A stretch of DNA of 41,139 bases, from IMG/VR virus record IMGVR_UViG_3300033148_004791, positions 1-41,139 of that record, one strand, 5' to 3'. A program made the position numbers and the translations under genes. This document shows, piece after piece, positions 30,230 through 38,409 of this stretch; position 1 is the first letter of the stretch, and every line of letters begins with the position of its first letter. The notes below the pieces were generated by a model. The model ran no database searches. It saw only the letters and a list, made by a program, of their open reading frames with translations, and had not been told where the DNA came from. The stretch comes from a virus.

Positions 30230-31269
30230 TGGCAAAAGATTATAGCCTGATTAAAGGTGAGAAAACTGGCAGTGTTGGCGGATTATCTGATGTTTCACAG
30301 ATTTTAGCACAGATGATTCAGTTGCAGGGTGGTGGTGGACAGGCTGCCCCAGGAGTTGTTAGCCCTACAAAGGCAGCACCACCTCCACAAGCTCCTGCCA
30401 CAACTACAGGAAGAGCAATTGCACAACAGGGAACTCCCCCGCCTGGCATGGTGAGAGGCGGGGTACAGCCCCAACCATTTCCCTCTGGTAGAAATGTGAG
30501 GAGTGCAGGAGCAGGTGCTGTTGCAGGTGGTGGTGCTGTTGCAGGTGGTGGTGCTGTTGCAGGTGGTGGTGCTGTTGCAGGTGGTGGTGCTGTTGCAGGT
30601 GGTGGTGCTGTTGCGGGTGGTGGTGCTGCAGGTGGTGGTGCTGTTGCGGGTGGTGGTGCTGGTGGGACAACTACGGGCGGTGCTACTGGTGGGACAACTA
30701 CGGGCGGTGCTACTGGTGGGACAACTACTTCAGGGACAGGATCAGGAATGATTGGTGGTATCCTTGAGGGATGGGGCTTAACCATCGGTGCATGGAGTAT
30801 GGACGAATCAGAGAAGTTAAACAGAGCAAACAGGCACTTATTAGAACAGCAATTTGAAATGAGGCAGAACTTTAACAAGGCCTATGAAGATGTATTCTTA
30901 CCTTTACAGATGGGAACGCAGATCCACGCATACGGTAAAATGAAACAGCATTCGGAAAACTATGAATATGCTGCTGAGGCACTCAAAGGATATATTGAGG
31001 GGGCTGCTGGTATATGGGGCGGTCTGAGTGAGTACGACAATATATGGGATGCTATTGGTGCTGGACTGGAAGGCACAGAACCCCCCGAAGATTTTGCGGA
31101 AAGGGTACTATACGAGTATGAGAATGGGACGCCCAATGCAGCGGCAATAGGGATAACAAATTATATCTTGGTTGAGATGGGCGTCCCAAAGGGGATTGCC
31201 CTTGGGATAGCGAATGAGTTGGGAATGTGGGGGAATGCCTTTATGCAGGCACTAAGGGGGACTACTTAA
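30229..31269 (+). CDS. Internal virion protein with hexapeptide Gly/Ala repeats
   Basis: 346 residues. After an N-terminal helix (LSDVSQILAQMIQLQGGGG) and a Pro/Ala-rich stretch, residues about 96-167 are GAVAGG hexapeptides and then GGTTTGGAT units, encoded by an 18-bp and a 27-bp tandem repeat. The C-terminal half is helical (SEKLNRANRHLLEQQFEMRQ) and ends AIGITNYILVEMGVPKGIAL, as in small ejection proteins. It is the first of four putative internal virion proteins. Function inferred from position after the nozzle gene. Confidence 0.55.
   Translation: MAKDYSLIKGEKTGSVGGLSDVSQILAQMIQLQGGGGQAAPGVVSPTKAAPPPQAPATTTGRAIAQQGTPPPGMVRGGVQPQPFPSGRNVRSAGAGAVAGGGAVAGGGAVAGGGAVAGGGAVAGGGAVAGGGAAGGGAVAGGGAGGTTTGGATGGTTTGGATGGTTTSGTGSGMIGGILEGWGLTIGAWSMDESEKLNRANRHLLEQQFEMRQNFNKAYEDVFLPLQMGTQIHAYGKMKQHSENYEYAAEALKGYIEGAAGIWGGLSEYDNIWDAIGAGLEGTEPPEDFAERVLYEYENGTPNAAAIGITNYILVEMGVPKGIALGIANELGMWGNAFMQALRGTT
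30514..30730 (+). repeat. 18-bp and 27-bp tandem repeats in the internal virion gene
   Basis: GGTGCTGTTGCAGGTGGT repeats in tandem from 30514, with one shortened unit near 30621, to about 30654. It is followed by a unit starting GGTGGGACAACTACGGGC repeated about three times to 30730. Nearly identical units suggest recent slippage. Confidence 0.9.
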
Positions 31270-31270
31270 A

Positions 31271-32602
31271 ATGGCACAGCAATGTCCGCAAGGACAAAGA
31301 TGGGATGAATGGAAAGGCACATGCGTACCTATGGCTGGTGATTTACAGACACCAGATAAGGGCTTGGGCGGTGGACAGCCAGATTTAGGGGCTGGTGGTG
31401 ATGGTGATAGTGGGTATAGTGGTGGTGGGATAATGAATTGCCCCGAAGGGTATCGGTGGTCGCTAAAAGAAAAGAAGTGTATTCCCAAAGAAGGGATATG
31501 GCTACCCAAAGATGAGAGATGCCCGCCAGGTGAGCATTGGGAGGGTGGTTTTTTTGGTGGTATAGGCGGTAAATGTGTGCCCGATGATAAGTATAGAGAT
31601 GATGAGCTTGATGCGGGGGACGAGCAGTGTGTGGCAGATGGAGGAACGTGGGACTATGGCTCTCATACCTGTAATTACGATAGTCCCGAAAACCTGTCGC
31701 CCGAAGAAAGGGGATGGCATCAGTGGTGTATTAACAATGGTTATGGCGGGTATGATAAAGAGAGCCAGACGTGCTTGCCAGCTAATTGTCCACAGGGACA
31801 AAAGTGGGATTCCGTAATGAATAAGTGTATTCCAATTTGTCCAGAAGGGACTCATTGGGATGCTGTCCAGGCAACTTGTGTAGAAGGGGAAGGGCCTACT
31901 GTTGGGCAACCAGAAAGCAACTTGCCAAGCGATTTTTACGAACAGACGATTGACCCTAATGCTGATGTCCTGCCAGACCAGCCGGGGGACGTGTTCGGCC
32001 AGAAATACCCGCAGATTTCAAGGATAATCGGTGGCGACCCTAATGCAGAAGCACAGGCAGAAGAGAGATACTGGCAGACTAAGATGACCAGACTTGAGGA
32101 ACAGTATCAGAAGAGGCAGGAACAGCTAGAGGCAGACTTAAACGTATCTGGTTTATACTACTCAGGGGTTAAAGCTGATAAGCTACAGGAATTGAACCGT
32201 GAATATATGCAGGACGTAGCAGAAGAAGAGGCAAAGTTTCAGTATGAGAGATATGAGAGAGAGATGCAGAGAAACAAACAGGCCATGGACTCTATTCTTG
32301 GCATGGAATCTCTCAATATTCAGTATGCAATATCAAATGGAACGCTTTCCCTTGACCAGCTACAGTTAGCATTGCAGGAAAAGCTGGGCATGGGCGCTCA
32401 AGACATAGCACAACAGGGTATTGATGTTGAAGTAATGAGCCTTCTCACCCAGCAGTCAATGGCAGCGGCACAAACAGACATAGAACGCCAGAAGATATGG
32501 CAGAACACTGTTATGTTGCTGTATGAGATGGGATTAAGCGAGGAAGAGGTGCAGGCTATGTGGGCACAGATAGCAGGGCAGAACCGCCAGCCACCGTATT
32601 AA
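31271..32602 (+). CDS. Cys-rich CPxGxxW-repeat protein with C-terminal coiled coil, putative internal virion protein
   Basis: 443 residues. Residues 1-205 hold six units of the form C-P-x-G-x-x-W-x(6-12)-C-[VI]-P (for example CPQGQRWDEWKGTCVP, CPEGYRWSLKEKKCIP, CPQGQKWDSVMNKCIP; one degenerate unit CVADGGTWDYGSHTC). This pairs two Cys per unit around a Trp. Residues about 260-443 are helical (MTRLEEQYQKRQEQLEADLN, YMQDVAEEEAKFQYERYERE) and Gln-rich. It sits in the internal virion gene block. Cys pairs suggest disulphides or metal binding; no signal peptide is seen. Confidence 0.65.
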   Translation: MAQQCPQGQRWDEWKGTCVPMAGDLQTPDKGLGGGQPDLGAGGDGDSGYSGGGIMNCPEGYRWSLKEKKCIPKEGIWLPKDERCPPGEHWEGGFFGGIGGKCVPDDKYRDDELDAGDEQCVADGGTWDYGSHTCNYDSPENLSPEERGWHQWCINNGYGGYDKESQTCLPANCPQGQKWDSVMNKCIPICPEGTHWDAVQATCVEGEGPTVGQPESNLPSDFYEQTIDPNADVLPDQPGDVFGQKYPQISRIIGGDPNAEAQAEERYWQTKMTRLEEQYQKRQEQLEADLNVSGLYYSGVKADKLQELNREYMQDVAEEEAKFQYERYEREMQRNKQAMDSILGMESLNIQYAISNGTLSLDQLQLALQEKLGMGAQDIAQQGIDVEVMSLLTQQSMAAAQTDIERQKIWQNTVMLLYEMGLSEEEVQAMWAQIAGQNRQPPY

Positions 32603-32612
32603 GGAGCAAGTC

Positions 32613-33770
32613 ATGGTAGAAAATATAGGTAGAACGGGAAGAACTAACGTAGCAGACATGATAAGAAACTATAATAGATACCCCGCTGACTTTGGCAGAG
32701 TTCCGATGCCACAGATGGGTAGGGGTAGAGACATGAGGGGGCTTGCTGGAAGGATTCAGCGGTTTGGGCGTGGTATGGTTGGTGGTGATACCCCCGTAAC
32801 AAGACAGATAACGCCTATATCTGATCAGTATAGTGGTAAAGTTGGCCCAGGAGATACCGCAATTATAGCCGTTCAGGCCCTTAGTAATATCCTTAAAGGC
32901 ATTGAGAATTATCGTGCTGCTCAAGCTGCTGCGAAGATAGCAAGGGAGAACAATGATGGGGAGGCTGAAGAACGCGCCGTGGAAATGGCGAAAGAAAATC
33001 AGGCGATGGTGTTGTCATTACTAGATAAAGCAGAAAAGCACCCTAATGTAGTAACGGCTGTCCTTAAAAACATGGCGGAAAAAGGCCCCGAAGGGCTAAG
33101 AGAGATTGCACGTGAATTATCTGACTACGATTTTGCCAAAGAAAATGAGGAAAGAGCCAAGGCTAAAATAGAGCATGAAGGTGCATTGGCAGAGTTGAAG
33201 GCCAGCGGGGCCACAAGGGGGCAACTTAGGTCTTATGCTTCTGAAATAACAGGTAAGCCAGAAGAAGAACTTACATCGGAAGATATACAAAAAGGGATCA
33301 ACCTAAAGATTACGGCTGGTAGAGACCCTGCCCTGGCAGACTGGATGGCAATGCAACGGTTGCTAATAGCAAAAGAAGCTGCAAAGAAAGCGGAGAAAAA
33401 AGAAGAAAGAATAACAGAGGAAAAAAAGAAAGCCAGAGAAGAAAAGTTTGGTACTGATTGGGCAAAAATATCTAAGCCATTCGTAGAAGAAGGACTGCCA
33501 ATCCCAAAATCAATAATTGATAATTTTAATACGACTCATGCTGGTTCTGGACTGCGCATCGAATACCCGACAGACTTTTTTAGTAGACAAAAGCACAAAC
33601 TTCCTTTTGTTGGCCCCCCAGAAGCGAAAATATCCCCAATCCCGACAACTACAACAAGTCTCCCCCCAGAAGATAGGCTCCCCCCTGCCGCTCAATACAA
33701 AGACAAGGTAGCAGACACGGCTGATGGTTCGTATTATAGTGACGGCGTTAAATGGAAGAAAATAAAATGA
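32613..33770 (+). CDS. Putative internal virion protein, 385 residues
   Basis: Ribosome binding site AAGGAGCAAGTC. N-terminus Arg/Gly-rich (MGRGRDMRGLAGRIQRFGRG), then long helices (AIIAVQALSNILKGIENYRA, EEERAKA-type coiled coil, AKKAEKKEERITEEKKKARE) and a Pro/Thr-rich C-terminal tail (ISPIPTTTTSLPPEDRLPPA) ending in SYYSDGVKWKKIK, a small strand-turn-strand often closing phage virion proteins. Ejection-type role is inferred from gene order between the nozzle and the largest internal protein. Confidence 0.55.
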   Translation: MVENIGRTGRTNVADMIRNYNRYPADFGRVPMPQMGRGRDMRGLAGRIQRFGRGMVGGDTPVTRQITPISDQYSGKVGPGDTAIIAVQALSNILKGIENYRAAQAAAKIARENNDGEAEERAVEMAKENQAMVLSLLDKAEKHPNVVTAVLKNMAEKGPEGLREIARELSDYDFAKENEERAKAKIEHEGALAELKASGATRGQLRSYASEITGKPEEELTSEDIQKGINLKITAGRDPALADWMAMQRLLIAKEAAKKAEKKEERITEEKKKAREEKFGTDWAKISKPFVEEGLPIPKSIIDNFNTTHAGSGLRIEYPTDFFSRQKHKLPFVGPPEAKISPIPTTTTSLPPEDRLPPAAQYKDKVADTADGSYYSDGVKWKKIK

Positions 33771-36424
33771 TAAATATTCGTGACCCAAGACCAGAAGAAA
33801 GGCAACAGTTAGTAATAAGAGATGCTACGCCAGATGAGGGGGCTTTAGTATTTGGCATTAGAGAACCCACCGAGAAAGAAAATACGGAGATACAGCTGGA
33901 TAACGCCACTGCTGGCCTGGGTGGAGTTGATGCCGCAGTAGATTTGGGCACACAAATGATACAGAGCACGGTTGCTGGCCTTGGGTCATTACCCACCCTG
34001 GCAAAAACCACTTGGGAAGAAGGTTGGGATAAGGGGGTTGAGGCTGCTGGCAAAAAGCAGGAAGAAATAGCAGATATTCTTCCAGTCTACAAAGCTAAAA
34101 CAAAAGGTGGCAGGGAGTTGGTAGACCTTGCACATAAAGCAATGGGGAAAGTGTCAGAGTTTGCCGAGACCGCCACAGAAAATATATTGCCAGGATTGTC
34201 AGTGGGCATATCATCTCAAGCGCTTGGAGAGCCTATAACGAAGGAAAGATTTAAAGAACACTCTGATATATGGGAACGAGAGTACCCCAATATTAGGGCA
34301 ACGGTAGATACTTTGATACAGGTAGCTGCCTATGAAGCGGTTGGGCGGGCTTTAACCAAGGGGATAAAGGGCAGAAACGCTAAACTTTTAGAAGAACAGG
34401 CCCGCCCTAAACCACTTAGACAAAGGTTGCTTGAATTAGAATATGGAGAAAAAGCTGGTCTGAACAAGGGGGGGGGCGCTGATTTAATTACGCCATCAGC
34501 CAGGAAGATGATTAAAGATGCTGCCAAATATCCTGTGGGCAAACCAAAGCTGACACGATACACAAAACAAGAAAAGGCATGGTATAAAAAGACTCACAAG
34601 CCACCTAAAATAGACTTTAAAGAACCTGGAGTATTAAGTTCTCCTTTTACGCCCATGGGCTTTGAGATGGAGAGGCTGGGATTAAAACCCATAATGGGGA
34701 AAAAGCTCGTTGCCAAAAAAAATCTCAATGTTGCAGTTAATAAAGCTAGAAAGTTTCATAGGGACATGCAGGATTGGCTATATGAGATAGAGGGAACCAC
34801 ATTTAAAGAGCGTGCTAAAGCTTATGCCAAGAACACGCCCACAAAAGAAACCCAGGCAATGGCAGAGATTATTAATAGATTTGAAGAAGCCCCAAAGGAT
34901 TTACTTACGCCCGATGAAGTGAAATGGTTTAACAGGGTTCGTGAATATACAAGGGGAATGTGGGAGAAAACGAATGAAGTTCGGGCAAGGATGGGGGAGG
35001 ATCCCATACCCTACAAAGAGGCGTACTACAGGCATGTCCCCAATGAAATAGTAAAAGAGATGCTTCGTGACAGATATCCCATACCACAACATTATGAGAA
35101 GTTTGATAACTTATGGAGAAAAAGAAAGTATTTTAATCCTACAGAACTTGAGAGAAAACTTGGAGACGAACTACGGGACATTTGGTCAAAGGACATCGTT
35201 CGGGCAATGGACGACATGGCATATTACAACTTGAAGTATCAGTATATGTCTGAACCGCAGTTGAACTTCAAGGAAATGATGAAAATGTACGAGCCATACG
35301 GTAAGGCAGGCAAAGAAGGCATGCCGCTTTCTACCTTCAAGTGGGCAAAGGAATATAACAAGTTTTTGGATGGTCACCAGTCTACCTTTGATGGTAAGGT
35401 AAATAACCTTGTAACAAAGACATTTCTAAAAGATTACGCCAACTTTATGTTAAAGCCTTTTGGTAGAAGATTAGGCTCCCGGCCAATTAGCAGGGCGTCT
35501 ACCGGGTTGGGCAGAATAACACTGTCGGCGGTGTTGGGGCCAAGGCCGAAGCTGATACTTAGAAACTATTTTCAGAAAGTGCAGGCCATGTCCTTCATGC
35601 CGTTCAAACAATGGGTCAAAGCATTCAGGTCTGTTAATAAAGAGATAGAGTCTTTAATAAAGGAGGGACCAGTTTATAAAGATTATTCTGCGTTTGAGGA
35701 TGTTGCTGCGGGAGGCATGAGGAAGGCAGAGGAGATGTACCACGGTGCATACCAGTGGAGCGCAAAGGATAATGTATATTTTGCAGAGAAGGCTGCCTAT
35801 CATAGCGCTAAAGAGTTAATTACCAACCCGAAATATGCTAACTACGGATGGGCAAGCAGAGAAAGAATAGATGCAGGATACCCCAAAGACATGAAGCTCA
35901 CGATGGAAGAATTAAGACATATTAGGGACGAGATGACAGAGGTTGCGGCTAATAGCCAATACCTTTACAGCCCAGAGGAAATGCCATATATCTTTAAGCA
36001 TAAAACTTTGGCTGCCCCATTAAGGTTGCTGTCATGGCCTATGAATTACTTTTGCAGATACCAGAGGTCTGCAATAAATAGATGGCTTACTGGTAGGCCC
36101 ACACATGGGAACAACCAACTGAGATTACCTCCTGCGTGGAGAAGGGGGCACATTAAGTATATCATTGCAGGGGGTGCGATTTTAAAGGCAATGGGATATA
36201 ACAGGTCATATTTTACGGGTGTCTTGCCAGATAGTTTATCCCCCGTGCCTGAAATGGCAATCGGTTTATACGAGTATGTGGTCGCAGACACAGACAAGCA
36301 GCGGGCAGCAGCAGACTACAAGATAAAAAACGCCTTTTCTGTAATGTACCCAGGTGCATTACTTATGAAGGATGTAGGTACTTTAATAGAAAAGGGGCCA
36401 ATGGATGCCATCACATATAAATAA
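33767..36424 (+). CDS. Large putative internal virion (ejection) protein
   Basis: 885 residues from ATG 33767 (ATGA overlap with the gene before; ATG 33752 is possible but lacks a better site). N-terminus MINIRDPRPEERQQLVIRDA; then hydrophobic-amphipathic parts (AAVDLGTQMIQSTVAGLGSL, TENILPGLSVGISSQALG), long helical regions and AYYRHVPNEIVKEMLRDRYP, GRITLSAVLGPRPKLILRNY, VFTEA-like MTEVAANSQYLYSPEEM and RLLSWPMNYFCRYQRSAINR. This size, position and amphipathic content fit a protein injected with the DNA to cross the envelope. No transglycosylase motif found by eye. Confidence 0.65.
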   Translation: MINIRDPRPEERQQLVIRDATPDEGALVFGIREPTEKENTEIQLDNATAGLGGVDAAVDLGTQMIQSTVAGLGSLPTLAKTTWEEGWDKGVEAAGKKQEEIADILPVYKAKTKGGRELVDLAHKAMGKVSEFAETATENILPGLSVGISSQALGEPITKERFKEHSDIWEREYPNIRATVDTLIQVAAYEAVGRALTKGIKGRNAKLLEEQARPKPLRQRLLELEYGEKAGLNKGGGADLITPSARKMIKDAAKYPVGKPKLTRYTKQEKAWYKKTHKPPKIDFKEPGVLSSPFTPMGFEMERLGLKPIMGKKLVAKKNLNVAVNKARKFHRDMQDWLYEIEGTTFKERAKAYAKNTPTKETQAMAEIINRFEEAPKDLLTPDEVKWFNRVREYTRGMWEKTNEVRARMGEDPIPYKEAYYRHVPNEIVKEMLRDRYPIPQHYEKFDNLWRKRKYFNPTELERKLGDELRDIWSKDIVRAMDDMAYYNLKYQYMSEPQLNFKEMMKMYEPYGKAGKEGMPLSTFKWAKEYNKFLDGHQSTFDGKVNNLVTKTFLKDYANFMLKPFGRRLGSRPISRASTGLGRITLSAVLGPRPKLILRNYFQKVQAMSFMPFKQWVKAFRSVNKEIESLIKEGPVYKDYSAFEDVAAGGMRKAEEMYHGAYQWSAKDNVYFAEKAAYHSAKELITNPKYANYGWASRERIDAGYPKDMKLTMEELRHIRDEMTEVAANSQYLYSPEEMPYIFKHKTLAAPLRLLSWPMNYFCRYQRSAINRWLTGRPTHGNNQLRLPPAWRRGHIKYIIAGGAILKAMGYNRSYFTGVLPDSLSPVPEMAIGLYEYVVADTDKQRAAADYKIKNAFSVMYPGALLMKDVGTLIEKGPMDAITYK

Positions 36425-36438
36425 AGCGATGAGGGGCT

Positions 36439-37443
36439 ATGAAATACTTAATAATAAGCGAGAAAGGTGATTACCTTCCAATAGCGTATAAGCTAAAGCA
36501 AGAAGGGAAAGAAGTATATTTTTATATCATTGACCATACCCGCAGAAACAAGGGGAAGAAACTTGTTCCTGTTGTTGAATCCTACAAAGATCTCACCTGT
36601 GATATTGCCATATTAGACACCCCTAATGCCTATAATCTTCACAAAAGAATGAAGGGGGAAGTGTTCGGCTATTCTGAGTTTACCGACTTATTCAGCAGGG
36701 ATAAAAACTATTTCCTTGAGATAGCAAGACTGCTTGACATCCCTCACAATCCTGACCTGATTGCGGATAACGGGATAGAGGGCTGGTTTAATGGCAAGCG
36801 ATTTGTGTTGCCTGTCATTCATCACAAATATTATACCAAGTTTTTTAACGATGATATTGGCGATAATATAGCTGGTGGAACTGGTGTTGTGTCTGTTGCA
36901 AAATGGGAATTTAATGAGAAGTACAAAGGATCTCTTGGCAAGCTGGAAGAAACCCTGAAGCGATATGGCTACAGGGGATTACTCAGGCTTGATTATAGCG
37001 GGGATAAATTGTGCAAACCAAGTGACAGGTTAAGTGTCCCAACCCTCTTTGAGTTATTAGACATGCCGCTTAACGCGCTTATTGAACAGACCGTAAAGGG
37101 CAGGTTAAGACATATCAAGATGTGCAGAGAAAAGACAATAGCGGTCAGGGTATCTATCCCACCATATCCGTACTGTTGTAAATTTTTTTGGGGGCATGGA
37201 TATTATAAGCTGGAAGGACAGCCACTATATGATTATGACGAGGAAAGGATGAAGCATTTGTGGGTACAGAACGTCTTTCGTGGTGAGAACGGGTCTATTG
37301 TTTCTTCCGGTCATAGTGGTGACCTGGGGTTTATTACTGCAAGGGCTGGCTTATATTTGAGCAAGGAAGGCAACCGCAGGGTATTAAGAACTGCCAGGAA
37401 TTTAGGCATCCATAACCTGCAGTATAGAACTGACATAGTTTAG
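36439..37443 (+). CDS. PurD-like (GARS) ATP-grasp protein, shortened
   Basis: 334 residues. N-terminus MKYLIISEKGDYLPIAYKLK resembles the Rossmann domain of phosphoribosylamine-glycine ligase. RDKNYFLEIARLLDIPHNPD matches its SKxFxKxxMxxxxIPT region, and residues 127-149 (IHHKYYTKFFNDDIG, then DNIAGGTGVVSVA) correspond to the DHKRxxDGDxGPNTGGMGA block. Then YRGLLRLDY and GFITARAGLYLSKEGNRRVL. The segment between these blocks is much shorter than in PurD, and I see no GLAAGKGV-like ATP-binding loop. Possible roles: nucleotide metabolism or a carboxylate-amine ligation on an unknown target. Last gene of the late operon. Confidence 0.6.
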   Translation: MKYLIISEKGDYLPIAYKLKQEGKEVYFYIIDHTRRNKGKKLVPVVESYKDLTCDIAILDTPNAYNLHKRMKGEVFGYSEFTDLFSRDKNYFLEIARLLDIPHNPDLIADNGIEGWFNGKRFVLPVIHHKYYTKFFNDDIGDNIAGGTGVVSVAKWEFNEKYKGSLGKLEETLKRYGYRGLLRLDYSGDKLCKPSDRLSVPTLFELLDMPLNALIEQTVKGRLRHIKMCREKTIAVRVSIPPYPYCCKFFWGHGYYKLEGQPLYDYDEERMKHLWVQNVFRGENGSIVSSGHSGDLGFITARAGLYLSKEGNRRVLRTARNLGIHNLQYRTDIV

Positions 37444-37467
37444 TTTAATAGGCAAAGACCAGCTTAA

Positions 37468-37498
37468 CCCTAACATACTATATAGGGCGTTGTTTTTT
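37468..37498 (+). terminator. Weak intrinsic terminator of the late operon
   Basis: CCCTA (37468-37472) and TAGGG (37483-37487) can form a 5-bp stem with a 10-nt loop, followed by six T at 37493-37498. It lies 25 nt after the stop of the ATP-grasp gene, where the minus-strand cluster ends. Confidence 0.45.
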
Positions 37499-37961
37499 AC
37501 CCACCGCATATCACCGCTTGCGCCCCGCAATGTGGTGGATTGACATTTGATGGCCTGAACAATACTATGGCCGAAGGGAATGGAGCGGAATTTTTACACC
37601 CACTAAACTTTAATCGTCCACGAATAAACTGGATCTCACCCTTCATAACATATTCATGCCACCAAGCAGTATCAGTTCTAGCAGGTATGAGACAGACAAC
37701 CAAAACACCATCCAGCGCAGACTCGTAAGCCTTTTTTAACCATTTCCCAATATCTCTCCCATAAGGGGGATTCATCCAACAACGTCCAGACCATTCTTGA
37801 CTAAGACCATCCTCCACAGGAGAAAAAAAAGTAGAACATTTGGCGTTTTCTTTGGTGGCACAAACGTCAAGGGTAAAGGAAAACTCTTTGTCTAGCATAT
37901 CAAAGAACTTCTGTGGGGTTTCCCAATGCGACCCATTACTTTGAAAATGTACATTATTCAT
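37497..37961 (-). CDS. dam: Phage DNA N6-adenine methyltransferase (Dam_phage type)
   Basis: 154 residues, start at 37961. Matches the phage Dam family: SHWETPQKFFDMLDKEFSFT, LDVCATKENAKC, GRCWMNPPYGRDIGKW with the catalytic NPPY at 64-67, VVCLIPARTDTAWWHEYVMK and IQFIRGRLKFSGCKNSAPFP. It methylates adenine, commonly protecting phage DNA from host restriction. Last gene of the minus-strand early cluster. Length is within the family's usual range. Confidence 0.92.
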   Translation of the reverse strand: MNNVHFQSNGSHWETPQKFFDMLDKEFSFTLDVCATKENAKCSTFFSPVEDGLSQEWSGRCWMNPPYGRDIGKWLKKAYESALDGVLVVCLIPARTDTAWWHEYVMKGEIQFIRGRLKFSGCKNSAPFPSAIVLFRPSNVNPPHCGAQAVICGG

Positions 37962-37977
37962 TCTCTACATCCAATGA

Positions 37978-38184
37978 TTAAATCACCGGTTGCGGGGATT
38001 TACTCGCAATCCGTCTGGATTGGTTTGATTGGGAGTTTTCCACTTCCCTCATAATTCTCACTGTTTTTGCAGCCCACTTCACGGCAACCGAGTGAGGAAA
38101 TTTCAGTTTATTAACTAAGTTTTTATACAAATCATCTCTTATGAATTTGTAATCTGCCCTTGTTAGCTTATGAGCCTTTACCAT
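37978..38184 (-). CDS. Small basic protein, 68 residues
   Basis: Start at 38184, weak ribosome binding site (AAGAAAATGG region). MVKAHKLTRADYKFIRDDLY, KNLVNKLKFPHSVAVKWAAK and a Ser/Asn/Arg tail. Basic helical protein of the kind found beside phage recombination genes. Not recognised. Confidence 0.6.
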   Translation of the reverse strand: MVKAHKLTRADYKFIRDDLYKNLVNKLKFPHSVAVKWAAKTVRIMREVENSQSNQSRRIASKSPQPVI

Positions 38185-38202
38185 TTTCTTACTCCCAAAT
38201 AG

Positions 38203-38409
38203 TTAAAATGGCACATCCTCATTGCTCCCTGTCTTTGGTGTCTGGTCTTTTAGGGTATTTTCATACACATATACCCTAAGCTTTTCATCCCCATACTCAA
38301 TGTTTCCACTCATCACGTGTTTTCTGTCCGCATCCGATTCCCATAGTGCACCCTTGTAATACTTGTCTTTAATTTTAACAGATAAATTGTATTTAGGCTG
38401 TTTCGCCAT
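38203..38409 (-). CDS. Small SSB-tip-like protein
   Basis: 68 residues, start at 38409 overlapping the RecT gene end by 17 nt, ribosome binding site AAGGAGGGAGCAA. Beta-rich body (KYNLSVKIKDKYYKGALWES, YGDEKLRVYVYENT) and a flexible end KDQTPKTGSNEDVPF. The last residues resemble the SSB acidic tip (DDDIPF), the partner-binding peptide of single-strand binding proteins. Too small for a typical OB-fold SSB (about 110 residues), but its place next to RecT supports a ssDNA or SSB-mimic role. Confidence 0.6.
   Translation of the reverse strand: MAKQPKYNLSVKIKDKYYKGALWESDADRKHVMSGNIEYGDEKLRVYVYENTLKDQTPKTGSNEDVPF

Noticed and set aside
30318-30878. Minus-strand 186-codon Pro/Ala frame
   Set aside because: It is the antisense of the GAVAGG repeats, lies inside a gene with a clear plus-strand context and has no ribosome binding site.
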